64,000 bases of DNA, from NCBI GenBank assembly GCA_016648135.1, contig JADDOH010000480.1, positions 186,001 through 250,000 on the forward strand, in the 5' to 3' direction. Within the stretch, counting starts at the first letter, position 1. Each line of letters starts with the position of its first letter. This DNA comes from Agrypnia vestita (Eukaryota; Arthropoda; Insecta; Trichoptera; Phryganeidae). The notes beneath the pieces were generated by a model. That model was not told the DNA's origin. It was given only the letters and a program-made list of their open reading frames with translations, and made no database searches. This document shows positions 23,489-34,926 of the stretch, one piece after another. The translations under genes and the position numbers were made by a program.

Positions 23489-24188
23489 GATATTTTATAC
23501 AAACCGTATATTTTACAGAGAAGCAAATCTCGACGTTTCGCTGAAGTCTTATTCAGCCCCATCAGGAGAGCGTCCTATCACGGCGGCGGTATAGGCCGAA
23601 CTGATTATTTCTTCTGAGGTCGTAAATTATATGCACTTTGTTGTGAAGTGTTCACTTCTTTATTTATTTATTTATTTTGTTTTGGGGAAAATTAACAGCA
23701 AAACAAGAATCTTAAAAATATGAAATAATGGTTTTTACAATTATGCCAATTACAAATTTTCCACTGAATATAAAAATTTTCTTTAATAGCGAGTGGAGAG
23801 GGTGGAAGGGAATGTGGGACGGGAGTAGTAGGGATGATATAATGTACAAATTAGTTTGGGTGCGGTGGTGTAGATATTGTTTGTTTTATGTTTCTTATTG
23901 TTGCGTTGAAAATGTCAATGTGGTGATAGTTTGTGTTAAATGAATTTGTGGATCTGTACATAAAGGAGTTTTGTTTTGAGTTGGTCTTACAAAAGGGGAG
24001 ATGAAAAGCAGGTGAATGTTCTTCTTCTATGATAGAGATCGCCAGTGTGCAATATGTAGGTACTAATTAAATCTTCATTCTACACTTCCGCCGTGACTGG
24101 ACGCTCTGTCGATGAAGCTGAATAAAGACTTCAGTGAAACGTTGAGATATGCTTCTCTGTAAAATATACGGTTCGTATAAAAATATCT
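23489..24188. mobile_element. Element with ~100-bp terminal inverted repeats carrying hammerhead-like motifs
   Basis: Arms 23489-23588 and 24088-24188 are inverted copies (ATATTTTATAC-AACCGTATA, TTTTACAGAGAAGCA, ACGTTTC-CTGAAGTC, GAGCGTCC). Each arm contains, in opposite orientation, a stem-loop GCTGAA...TTCAGC followed by GAAACGTC or GAAACGTT and preceded by GATG. The ~500-bp interior is non-coding, with a TTTATTTATTTATTT run. Inverted long terminal repeats with hammerhead motifs are known from Penelope-like elements, but no reverse transcriptase is present. Confidence 0.5.
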
Positions 24189-24225
24189 GTCAACGACCTT
24201 AGTAATAACCTTAACTCTTTAATAT

Positions 24226-24600
24226 TTCATTCTTCTTCTTTCTTTTTTAAGTGCTCTATCCATTTAATGAGCGTTAGCTATCGTGCGGCAATGATAATTT
24301 TGTTTACCCCGGCCCGGGACAGCTCTACAGTAGACTGGCAAAACCACTGTTTCAGGTTTTTCAGTCATAACGTTCTCCTTCTTCCAGAGCCCCGACTTCC
24401 GGCAATCTTTCCCTGCATTACGAGATGCAATACTTCTCTGTATATCTCGTCACGTGTCCGAGATATTGAAGTTTTCGGATTTTAATTGTTATTAACTATG
24501 TAACTTATTTTTCTATATTCATCCGAACCATAACATCTTCATTCCTAACTCTGTTCATCCAGCTTATTTGGAGTATTTTATTACTCAATTAAATATATTT
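24226..24600 (-). mobile_element. RTE-type LINE remnant (second family), C-terminal part
   Basis: Read on the minus strand this encodes, across frame breaks, MFGSDEYRKIS-, VRNEDVMV-like and then TRDEIYREVLHL-like, GSGRRR, LKNLKQWF-like, STVELSRAG, and ANAH-MD. This order is the C-terminus of a widespread insect LINE ORF. It ends at an AAAAAAGAAAGAAGAAG-like tail (complement at 24226-24250). Every frame is broken, so the translation here is a reading with frame changes, and the match is by recognition only. Confidence 0.55.
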
Positions 24601-24890
24601 TCAAAAAGTTGCACATGTAAAACATCGGAAGAGTTTAAGATGTAAGTGCATAGAATGGTACATAGGGTGCTATTTTCACATCTTGTATTCTCGCCACCAT
24701 AATTATTAGTATTTCAGCCTATCTGGAGGAGATTCGTTTCTCCGCCAGGAATATGTTTTGTTTTATTCATTTAACTTAAATTAAACGTATCTAATTGTTT
24801 GTACCTATAATTAAGACAGATAAAGGATATATTTGAGCCCATCTCTCATATCCCTGTTATGATTCTAAAGTATAATAATAATTGCTTTGT
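24601..24890. other. Non-coding stretch
   Basis: AT-rich, nothing recognised. Confidence 0.4.
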
Positions 24891-25145
24891 ATCCGATGCT
24901 GTTTATTATATGTGTCTGTAGTGGAGCCAGACCTACTTGGACTCTTGAGCGTCCCAAACAGACCAATCTCTCTCGAGGAATACGCCCAACGAGAGATCCG
25001 AGGCGCCGGCAAGGTACCAAGTCATTCTCTCACCGACCGGCGCCCGCGATACCACGCTCAAACTCGCTCTCCGTATATTGTTGTACACCGCATTCTCCAA
25101 CATGTAAAGTTTTGTGTCTTCAATAAATCAACGAGTAAATTTTGA
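24891..25145 (+). mobile_element. Possible solo LTR
   Basis: A moderate-GC block (GGCGCCGGC, GCGCCCGCGATACC) followed by TTCAATAAATCAACGAG, which looks like the promoter, polyadenylation signal and U5 of an LTR. I did not find a second LTR, a primer binding site or clear TG...CA edges, so this stays tentative. A plus-strand frame (24882-25145) is probably fortuitous. Confidence 0.25.
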
Positions 25146-26982
25146 GCACTTCTTTCTATTCATCCTGTATCGCATCCCGCTCAGCCTTGTCATGCACCTT
25201 CACGCACATTTCACACACACGCCTTCAGCGTTCACTCAACCTGCAATCAGACCGATTGTGCATTTTGGCAGAGGTGCACAGTCACACTGATTCATTCACG
25301 AATACACACGCATTACGTCAAATCATATTTGCCAGATGTCTATTACGAATTAGTGTTTTTTTATTAGTGTTAGAAAATTCCAGAGCATTCTATTCCACCT
25401 AGTTCTCTCATTCTTTGTGTTTTTTTAAGTTCATTTGCAAAATGCATTCCTGTTAGAAAACTCCCAACAGCTGCTGCCTTTCACAAAAAATAAACGAAAC
25501 CACGTAATATATAATATGCAAATCAAAAAGGACGGAACGCCAGAACACGTGTAATAAATTTTTATTTAAAAAAATACACATTATTTAATATTAAAAATCC
25601 CTTTGTAAGGAATGCAACATTTTAATATTATATACTAGTGATGCGAGTCCTATATACTGTTTAAGTTATAATTTCAAGGCTATTTAGAAAGTGGTAGGAG
25701 GTAGATATATTTTTTGTTTGATCAGAAGTAACAGTTAAAGTTAAGAAAAAAATATAGATTTTTGCGTTTTTCACTAATCAAAATATCAATTTTGTAAAAA
25801 TCTATGCTTTTGCTTATTGCTTTTTGCTATTCTAACTACCAATCAGACAACCATCCCTAAAGAGTAACGATGTAAGACTTTTTCCAGACAGGAAGAGGAT
25901 AAATATCCGACTTGGTGATATTTATCAGGGTCTGAGAATGCAACTCTAAAACGGTTGACAAACAATGAAATACAAATTTTAATCGAAAAGAGGGATAATG
26001 CGCCCAGGGAGTTTCCATATTTTTATCAGAGTATTTTTATATTGCGCTTATATTTTTCCCGCTGACTTATATTTTTTGTAAAAAATAAAATATATATACA
26101 TACCTATAATTAGTGATACAGTAGTATAGTGGTACAGCGTTCATAATAAGGCAGTATTAATTTGATTTGTTTAAAAAAATTCGTGATTAAATAAAAAATT
26201 AGTAACAAAAAAATCGTAGTAGAGAATATTGGATTGGGGCTGAGTTTTCCTGAAATAAAATCCTCCGCACAATATTGTTGAAGGGAATTTCGTGAAGCCT
26301 ACGAAGTTTAAACGATTATTCAGCAGGGTTTACTAACGTCATTTAGTTTGAATTATTCCATGTATATAATTTGGTCAAAATTGGTAGGAGATCTGAATAT
26401 TGTCGAGTGGATGGGTGTGATCCCAAATAATTTCATGTCAAAGTTTTAAGTGAATATTGTCTTGAGTAATGAACGTGGCTGTCAATCTCTGGAGTGTGTG
26501 TGTGTGTGTGTGTGCTAAAGTTTCAATTGTGTAAAAGTTAAAAACTTGACGTCACAGCTCGCTGAGTGTATTCAAAATTTGCTAAAATATTTCAAGTGTT
26601 AGAACTTCGAGAAGTATTTATTATGCATAATTGATGACGCCGATGAGAATGAAGTTCGTTCATTTAACTTTTAGTAATTTGCCGCTAAATTTATAGCTAA
26701 GTAACATTGACAGATTTACGTTATAAAAAAGAACAAAAATATTTCAGAATTATCAGTAGTAAAAATTATTTTTATTTATTAATTATGTTATTTATATTAT
26801 ATTGAAAATAAATTATCTTTCAGAAGTTTCGCTTATAACGAGAACCTTTCTTTGTGAAAACTTAAAATATAATTATAATACTTACATCTTAATTAGTATA
26901 CTTCTCATGTAACTTATACCCAATACCCATGCTGTGTAAGAAATATATTACACATTATTACTGATTAATTAAAGTAAAAAGC
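25146..26982. other. Non-coding stretch
   Basis: A (GT)10 microsatellite lies at 26496-26514. Otherwise AT-rich sequence with no exon or recognised repeat. Confidence 0.4.
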
Positions 26983-27271
26983 GTATATTATAGATATTTC
27001 ACAGAGACGAAACTGTATTAATTATGGGAAAGTAGGTATAGAAGTCATTTGGGTGTAACAGGACTTATGACCTGTCTTTTTATGGTTGGCTTAAGTGATC
27101 ACTTTACACAATTGTAACAGGTGGAAATGGCGAATGTTACAATTGTGTAAAGTGATCACTTAAGCCAACCATAAAAAGACAGGTCATAAGTCCTGTTACA
27201 CCCAAATGACTTCTATACCTACTTTCCCATAATTAATACAGTTTCGTCTCTGTGAGATATCTATAATATAC
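26983..27271. mobile_element. MITE family A, near-perfect 289-bp palindrome
   Basis: Two 136-nt arms (26983-27118 and 27136-27271) are exact reverse complements except for one base, around a 17-nt spacer that begins AGGTGGAAATGG. Each arm runs from the family terminus (TATTATAGATAT, CACAGAGACGAAACTG) to the GTGATCACTTTACACA core. Compared with the non-palindromic copy at 40846-41130, this looks like one half of the element duplicated in inverted orientation. A transcript would fold into a long double-stranded hairpin. Confidence 0.85.
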
Positions 27272-27352
27272 ACTAATTGATTAATAATGTCTCTGTGACA
27301 TAAATCCAGCACTGTTCTGAAAGATTTGAACAAACTCAAAATATTCTGAAAG
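27272..27352. repeat. Family A outer flank
   Basis: AATAATGTCTCTGTGACA, then TTCTGAAAGATTTGAACAAA and CTCAAAATATTC, match in inverse order the flank 40757-40845 of the other copy. The repeat unit therefore extends beyond the inner palindrome. Confidence 0.55.
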
Positions 27353-29396
27353 TAAAAAGCATTGAGTTATCGTGCAAGTGTGCAATCAAAAGCATGAAAA
27401 GCATATTGAGCAGCATAAAAAATCATTGCATTACCTACATCTAATACATTCACGTATTGCGAGTTCTAAAGCATAATATTGTTTATTAATTTTTTTCATA
27501 TTAAACGGATATTAAACTATAAGTTATAAGCATTCTCCTATCTAAAATCTTGTCGGAAAATAATTCAAAAATCGTCCGATATAGAGACAAAAAGCGAGAT
27601 TGAAATAAGCGAAATAATCAAAATACATAATTATTTATATAACAATGTCCACCACTAACCAGATGCCGTAAATAATGATGAGGTATGTAAAATAATGAGG
27701 TATAAAAAGCAAAAAATGCATAATTCTCTACATATGAAAGTAAACCACGCGAGAGTTAACTTTTAGGGTAAAAGCTTTGGAGCTCTGTAGGGAACGGAAT
27801 GAGGGTAAATAATTTACATTTTAATTATCAGATCAACAGAGCAAGAGAGATCTATCCATGGCAAAGGAAGTAGATGCATAAAAATAAATAAAAAAATTTA
27901 AAGACTCTAAAGGTTTATATTTTATATATTTTTCTCTAGAGCTATTTATATATCCAGCTTTTCCATAGAGATCATTCCATCTCAAAAATTTTTTTATACA
28001 AGCCATAATTCTCTAAGCTCGTATCAAGTTCTTTGAATATTTATGCTTTCCTTATCTTATTCGGATTAGACTCATTATTTTATACCCAAATTTTAGATTT
28101 CCGAACTAAGGCTTCCTTTCAACTAATGTAATCTGATACTTTTATTTAAACCAGCTTCCGTTAGTGCCTAGATTATTTTGCATTAATAGACTGAGACCTC
28201 GTAAACTTAGTGAACAAGTTCCATAGTTACAAAGAGTGTTTGAGGATTGTTCCTTCTAATAAAATCTTTTCAACAATTCAGAAGTTCTGAATTATAAATA
28301 GATTATTATGCGTGAAACAACGTTAGAACTCTTACATATTATAAATCTTCAGAAAGGATTTTACCTTCAAATAAAATGATTAGCATAAAGAAAGAATTTC
28401 GGAAGATTTGCATAATACAATTAAGGCCGTATTTTAAAATTATAGTATTGTCACATATTCGCCGAGATGAGGTTCAAGTGAAATACTTTGGTAAATGACA
28501 CAGTTTATATAGAAATAGTCACTATAACACTCTAGAATGCTCGCGCCCGAAAATTACCACTCGAAAATATCGTTTCATTTTATGTCGCTCGCTGATCGCA
28601 ATTAACTTTTACATACTTGACGCTAAATTTTGAGCCATATATAACTACTGGACAGCACACTATGCCCCGCACCAGTGCACTTAGACTCTATACTTTTCCA
28701 GATTATTCTAAGAGCCAATAGAACCAATGTCACGCGTGTTAAAGGTGACAGCCACCTTTTTGTGACCAAAGCAATTCCATTAATAGGCGGTGCCTTGTAC
28801 GCTTCTTCTTCTTCTTCTTTCTCTTTTAGTAGATCTAGTGGTCTCTCTGTCAATCAGTGCCCCATGTGGAATCTCGCGCACTACAGCTCTGGGAAGTCTT
28901 GTATATAAATATTTATGAACTCTGGCAAACTAACGCCCGACAAATATTCAATGGCCGTACACATGTATAAACACTTACTCCGCCGCGCCACCTCTGGAGT
29001 ACAAGAGCATACCGAGGTATGATACACCAGAGTTATGTTAAGTATTTTTTTCAAAATCTCCGCTGTCACTGACCTGACAGAAGTCCCTGAATGGTGTTTT
29101 TGTTTTAAAAATGTTTTAACTATAGTGAATAAAATTAAATTACTCACTGACTATCACAGTAAACTCACGCTCGTATCTGCTGCCACGCATTATATAGAAA
29201 ATATTCTCACACGAACGTTCTGGTACATTTCCGTATACTCCAGGTATTTTTTATTCATCCCAACCGTTCAGAGTATTGTTAAATTCTCAATTAAATGGAG
29301 TTCCTTTTATTTCTACCATCTCGTGACGACGCATACATACGCCGAACACCGAAGGGAGTAAAGATGCTACAGGCGAGTCTCGTCGCCCAGCATATA
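27353..29396. other. Non-coding stretch with some moderate-GC parts
   Basis: 28623-29030 is GC-richer, with a (TTC)6 tract at 28802-28820. Open frames on both strands exist there but show no family signature. No exon called. Confidence 0.4.
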
Positions 29397-29941
29397 CAGG
29401 GTTATATGGAAAACATTAATAACCTCGTAGGACTATATTCTTGCCTTGATTATGAGTCGAAAATGTTCAAGCTATTACTATCAATAATTATGGAGATAAG
29501 CGAGATCAAAATTTGCATTTTTTTTTCAATATTTCTGACTTATTTTTTATAAAATGTCAGACTATCATTACAGTAACTTATATCAAATATGAAAAATTCA
29601 TTATGTTTAATACAAGTCAAATAAAATAATAAAAACCTCCGAATTCCTATTGGAAAATATTAAAATTGGAAATTTATCATTTTATTTAACTTCTATTGAA
29701 ACGAATTAATTTTTCGTAATCGATATAAGTTACTATAATGATGTTCTTCATTTCATTCATTCATTTAACGAGTCCAATGTTTTGCAAAAAATAAGTCAGA
29801 AATATTGAAAAAAAATGCAAACTTTGATGTCGCATATCTTCATAACTATTGATATTAGGTCATGATAGCTTGAACATTTTCGACTCACAATCGAGGCAGG
29901 AATATAATCCTGCTAGGTTATTAATGTTTTCCAAATCACTG
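29397..29941. mobile_element. MITE family C, palindromic copy
   Basis: Starts TATA/CAGGGTTAT and ends AAATCACTG/TA. The two halves are inverted and diverged (AACATTAATAACCTCG-AGGA at the left, TCCTGCTAGGTTATTAATG at the right; AAAATTTGCATTTTTTTT against AAAAAAAATGCAAACTTTG). Flanking TA fits a Tc1/mariner-type target duplication. No coding sequence. Confidence 0.75.
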
Positions 29942-30089
29942 TAGATATATAATATTATAATGATATATATAATAGATATATAGTATATATAAGGATTAGA
30001 GTTATATAAAAATATATATTATATCTACGACGTCACATGCATTCCACACCCATCAGAGAATAATTTATTCTTCCAGCACAATGGAGTCC

Positions 30090-30400
30090 TTGAAGTAATT
30101 GGTTTTTTGTCGGTCTATTGGTTTGGAAAATTGCGGCCGGCGTCCTTGGTGAGGTGTGGGCGAAAATATCCCTTTCACCACGGGCCGGACCATTAAAATA
30201 GCGCCACCCGATTGGGTGCGTCCGCTGAACTTGAAATATGCTGAAATGCTGAGCGAGAAATTTAAAATAAGAACACCCAAAAGGACGCCTTCAAGTCAAC
30301 GGGATTATTTTTCAATTAGAGGCCCGCGTTTCCTTAATTACAGGGAATCGTTTTATCATCGCTATTTTAAAATTGCAGTCCGAAATGAAGAATGACTCAT
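30090..30400. other. GC-richer non-repetitive block (candidate conserved non-coding element)
   Basis: Contains CCATTAAAATAGCGCCACCC and several TAAT homeodomain-type cores, and is open on both strands for 60-80 codons. Unique within the window. It could be a regulatory element or a decayed exon; I lean to the former. Confidence 0.3.
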
Positions 30401-30574
30401 TTTGTGAAAAAATAAAGTGTCATTATTTTTTTTATTAGGTTATAAACCTTCTGTGTGAACAGGATAAGGACAAACCCTTGGATAGCTTTTCTGACTCAGA
30501 AAACATCAATAAGAAAAACTAGTAATAAGACATTTGAATCATGACTCTGTTTTTTTCAATAAGAACTTCAACAA

Positions 30575-30720
30575 GAGGACACGAACAGAAGCGAAATACA
30601 TCACAAAACACCCAGGCTTGAGTAAATCAGTTAGATTTATTGTGACCTCACCGGAAATCGAACCCGGAACCCTCGGTGTGAGAAGCCAGCGTCATACCCA
30701 CTGGGCTACGAGGGCCGAGG
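30575..30720 (-). mobile_element. tRNA-derived SINE
   Basis: The head at 30643-30716 (minus strand) reads GGCCCTCGTAGCCCAGTGGG (A-box region), then GGGTTCCGGGTTCGATTTCC (B box), a tRNA-like 74-nt unit. The body follows toward 30575 (AATAAATCTAACTGATTTAC, AAGCCTGGGTGTTTTGTGAT). Mismatched acceptor and anticodon stems mean it is not a functional tRNA. Confidence 0.65.
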
Positions 30721-30834
30721 GTGTTAATAGTCATTATAAGAGTAATGTCAAAGGCAGCGTATTTTTTTTTTAATATTAAAAGAAATTATTTAAGATTGTT
30801 CGATCATTAGAGCAATGTAATGAGAAAGCTATTT

Positions 30835-31152
30835 TTACTCCCTTTCTTTTAACTCGTAGCGTCTGCTTGTCTGCCGAAAAAACATTGGATCGATTTTTAA
30901 CCCTTTTCCCGTGATCCAATCGAGCTGAAACTTTACAGAGAGACTCGTGGTGACGGCAAAAATGATCTAACAATAAATATTTTCTTTAAAAAAATGTAAT
31001 AATTAAAGTGTAATTTTGGATTTTTCGATATTTTAACGATATATATATGTATATTGTTAAATTTTCGAGCTAGACGCGTTGAGTAGGCGCGAAACTCGTT
31101 TCAATGAGAAAGGGAGTATAATAAAAACTTGGTTTTTATGGGTTAGTTTTTT
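30835..31152 (-). mobile_element. Non-autonomous repeat family B, shorter copy
   Basis: TTTTACTCCCTTTCTTTTAA, AACTCGTAGCGTCTGCTTG and CCCTTTTCCCGTGATCCAAT open the element. It ends AAAGGGAGTATAATAAAAAC and TTGGTTTTTATGGGTTA. Internally deleted relative to 6555-7100. Confidence 0.65.
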
Positions 31153-31519
31153 TAATTTTATTAACCTATAGTCAATAAGTCAATAGACATTAATTAATCT
31201 TTTGAGAAATATCTGATGTGCAGTTTTTGTGTAATTATTTTTTTTAAATCGGATATTTAACATGTAATTAATAGGGAATCTCGTCCAAAACGCACGTTTT
31301 TCGTAAAATCTAACCACAACTGCTACTATCATAATTATAAAAAACTGTAATATTTATTAATCAATTTTCGTAGAATTTGTCAACATTGTAAAAAAGGTTT
31401 TCTGACGTGTAGTTTTGTAGATATTTTATTCTAAATGATTGAATATTTACGAAAATATCTGTCAGTCATTTTCGAATTCAATGCCATATCCACCGTGAAT
31501 CGGTTTGGCAACGGTATAA

Positions 31520-32218
31520 GCGCTTGTTCAGACACAGCGGAAACCGTTCAGTTTCAGAATTGCTTTTCAAAACACGCGATTTGTGTCATCTGTTCACACA
31601 GCCGCGGTTAATAAGCGATTTGTGCGCGCGAAAATAAACGTCAGTTTGACAGTTCTGGTGCGTTCTCCATCTTTGAATATCTGAGATATATTCGCTCATT
31701 ACTTTGTTAACGACGGCTGTGTTCCATGGCAAGACACATAAATATCATTTTGTCAGTTCATTTTTGGTGAATAAATACCTACTTCTCTAAAATACTATTT
31801 TTTTCCACCATTTCCAAATATCTCCACCAACTCCTGCCAAGCTTGGTTCTTGGCATATTTGAGTAATCCTCACACTGAAGATCCCATATTACAGGTCTTT
31901 TCTTCACTTCATCAATAAAAAGTGTCAAAGCGATCCATAACCATAGAAAAGAGAATATAATCCACGCGTGCTCCTGTTGTGACATGGAATCGTGCGGTGC
32001 CCGCAACGCGACTGAACGCTCTCGTAAGGCCCTATAGTAATAGGATCGTGCGGGCGCCGTGCGGGTCTATTTTCTAGCGGTTGGGTTGCGGGTACCGCAG
32101 CGGTTGACTAACCGCACGGTTGTGTCTGAACGATCACATACAAACCTAGGTAAATGAGACCCGCACGGATCTCAGCGATTCTGAAACGGCACGGTTCCCG
32201 CTGTGTCTGAACAAGCGC
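31520..32218. mobile_element. PIF/Harbinger-type non-autonomous element
   Basis: Terminal inverted repeats begin GCGCTTGTTCAGACACAGCG at both ends and can be followed for about 46 bp with few differences. They are flanked by a 3-bp duplication TAA (31517-31519 and 32219-32221), the PIF/Harbinger hallmark. The interior is 0.7 kb and holds a remnant of a MADF-domain gene on the minus strand but no transposase. Confidence 0.85.
31779..32006 (-). pseudogene. MADF-domain (Myb/SANT-like) protein remnant inside the Harbinger-type element
   Basis: A 75-codon frame ends LFIDEVKKRPVIWDLQ, DYSNMPRTKLGRSWWRYLEM. The V-KRP-(V/I)-W-D----Y and later W pattern is the core of the MADF domain, a DNA-binding fold of the Myb family. 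PIF/Harbinger elements normally carry a second gene for a Myb-like protein that works with the transposase, which fits its location. The domain is cut short and the N-terminal third (IIFSFLWLWIALT) does not look like MADF, so I treat it as a captured or decayed fragment rather than a functional protein. Confidence 0.6.
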
Positions 32219-32221
32219 TAA

Positions 32222-32965
32222 TTCTCGCGACTCGCGTAAACGGCCGATGACAGCCGAGCGCGGCCTGAGAAGACTCGCTTCACTCTATACTCTGTCATAT
32301 AATATATGATAAATATTCATATAACTGTCTATAGATATCTTTTTAGCCAGTTTAAAGTTTTCCAAAACATTAGTCACTCATAACCACATTGTATAACTTT
32401 TCGTAAATAGTAATCTGTGCGCCAAATTCAAATACTATTTATGAAATAAGAAATAATGCTGCTTTGTTATTCAAAAATCATTTCAGGTATTTTTATCTTA
32501 TATGCACAAATGATTATAATATAGTTTTATATAAATCTATATTGTTTTGTATAAAAAATTCAAAGATCCTAATAAAGTTTTTTGTGAATAAAATCAATGT
32601 TTTCAATTAGCGACCAAGTAGCAGGCTGTCAAAAACTCGCAGCGTTGCCAGATTTACTTTTTGGAATAAATGTAAATCCGATAATAAGTGGTCTTACGCG
32701 ACATCTAAAATGAAGATATTAATTTACTTGCACATATTTTTTTATTTTAGTGAAAAAAAAAATTATGATGACCTCCCAAGTACTAGGCGTATAACTTTGA
32801 GAACTATCAGTGATGTTTATTACTATTATTATATCTAAAATTATTATAGCTAAAATTTATTGAAATACTTGTTAAGATTATTTGAAAGATTTTTACCAAT
32901 ATCCCAAATATTAGAAAAAAAAACCTTAAATTCGCGGCCGTCTTTAATAATTTCTGGTGGCATAG
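32222..32965. other. Non-coding stretch
   Basis: A short CpG-rich patch (32222-32275) then AT-rich sequence. No exon seen. Confidence 0.4.
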
Positions 32966-33019
32966 CAGAGTCTATTATAAAGTAGTTTTGCATCCCAAAC
33001 TACTTTATAATAGACTCTG
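32966..33019. repeat. Perfect 23-bp hairpin
   Basis: Arms 32966-32988 and 32997-33019 are exact complements (CAGAGTCTATTATAAAGTAG and three more bases) with an 8-nt loop TGCATCCC. It may be a collapsed terminal-repeat pair left by a DNA transposon or a small folded RNA. I could not find a target duplication. Confidence 0.8.
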
Positions 33020-33335
33020 AACTCTTTTTCAGCTACAGGAAGGGTTATAAAATCAATCAGCCAGTGACAGAAATCTATCATTGCACTATTTGTGGTAGTA
33101 GGTTCGAAAGCTCTTAGAATTCTCTACTCGTAAATTTTTATAATTTTTTTTATTATATATTAAAAAAAACAACACTTTTATGTAGTTACATTGTGTAAAT
33201 CGTATATCTCTCACGTGCTATTCCGTAGGTATATGATTTTTATATATAGATATAAACATATACCGTAGCTTCCTAGTTGCTAGCTTGCTAATTTCGTTTA
33301 TTGTTGGTAATAGATCCATTATGTATCACCTCTCG

Positions 33336-33440
33336 CTTCAGGTAACACGTTTCCATTAGAAATTACTTCATTCGAAACGTCGTTCACTTTATTCCCTACA
33401 GTTATCCTATTTTCTATGTATTTCTTAACCTTTTCTATTC
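33336..33440 (-). mobile_element. RTE-like fragment
   Basis: On the minus strand it translates as KKYIENRITVGNKVNDV and EVISNGN, matching the EKDIERRVTAGKRVNGA, ISNKN segment of 13757-14460. Ancient. Confidence 0.55.
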
Positions 33441-34640
33441 TATGAACATACTCGTCAAACCCATAATATCATAACAGATAATCGTATTGCCCAGTTTGTA
33501 AGCCAAATTGTAAGGCTTACAAAGCTAGCAAGACATCGCACATCGAAGTGGCAGTAACATTTTATGAAAATGTATTTTTTAATGGAACACATTTCCGATA
33601 CTTGCTTCCGATTTTACGGATTTTCTTTGACAGGTCTGCAGATAACATCTCGGGGTTTATGTTTCATAAAAGACTTTATAACAAACGTATCAGCAAAGGT
33701 TCTTTGTCTAGTTTTGTATGTGTCTATATAAATTTTCCACGATGACACCTTTGTGTTTTCTTTTGTAAAGTGAATGTGTCAACGTTTTGTTGACGAAGAC
33801 ATAAAAAAAGAAAGATTGCATCGGTTAAAGATCACATTTACTTAATGTTGAAGTTTTTAAGTATTTTAATTACGCTAGTTGTATCGGATATTTATACAGT
33901 TGCAAAACTATCCTGATCAATAAAGCTTTTATGGGCGGTTTTGCATTAGCGTCTCCCTCTCAACAGAAGCATGAAACAGACGTCTTTTTTTCTCGTGGCA
34001 TTAATGGTGTAGTCAGCCACTGACATTTTTTTTATTTTTACAATGTAGTAAGTACATATATTTGTTAAATGTTAAATAGTTTTATGAATTGGCATTGAAG
34101 TAATATTAATCATTTCTGAAAAATAAAAATTATTCTATCGATGCCCTTCATCGGCTGAAACTAATAGGTCAAGAAAATAATTTATAAATATAATATAAAT
34201 AATAATTTTAGTTAAAAGTGAACAGTCAAACTAATATAATGGTTAACCACCAAGAATTTTCGGAATGTTTTAAAAATGGTTTAGTTTGCAACCTATTGAT
34301 GTTATCAGAGTGTCAAATTTACTTTTATTCCATAAATATATATTAAACACTCAATTATTTAGAAGAAAGAATGAAATTCAAACATAAGCAATATTAATGG
34401 GACATTTTAATCAGTTAAATACTATTCAAAGAAATAATATTTAGTCAAATAAGTATTTTTAAGTATTTTCTACGAATGCTTCTGATGAATACTTTTGTCA
34501 CTATTCCAGCAATTAATTATCTACTTGACAGTTTATGTTTGTTTATTGTCAAAATTATTCGAAGAAGCATAAAACAAACGTCAAGTACCTACTTTGTTGC
34601 AACACTGTCTAGCGTGAAGCGGTAATATAAATTTGTTTCT
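33441..34640. other. Non-coding stretch
   Basis: AT-rich, no exon or recognised repeat. Confidence 0.4.
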
Positions 34641-34926
34641 TTCTCGCACTGATATCGCTCACTCACATATACACGTAAATCTGTACACACAACACACACA
34701 TTCTTGAAATGCCATGTGTTTTAAATTGACCTGCAATATCCTACCACTACTTCTGATAGCCCTCTGGTTACCACTGTAAATGATTCTCGCACTGATATCG
34801 CTCACTCACATATACACGTAAATCTGTACACACAACACACACATTCTTGAAATGCCATGTGTTTTAAATTGACCTGCAATATCCTACCACTACTTCTGAT
34901 AGCCCTCTGGTTACCACTGTAAATGA
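34641..34926 (+). repeat. 143-bp direct tandem duplication
   Basis: 34641-34783 and 34784-34926 appear identical (both start TTCTCGCACTGATATCGCTC and contain ATACACGTAAATCTGTACAC). Identity implies a very recent duplication or an assembly artefact. Confidence 0.9.

Noticed and set aside
24882..25402. Overlapping plus-strand frames as an exon
   Set aside because: Composition and the AATAAA context suggest an LTR-like or untranslated region; no domain and no consistent frame.
30643..30716. Functional tRNA on the minus strand
   Set aside because: Acceptor and anticodon stems are mismatched and a SINE body follows.
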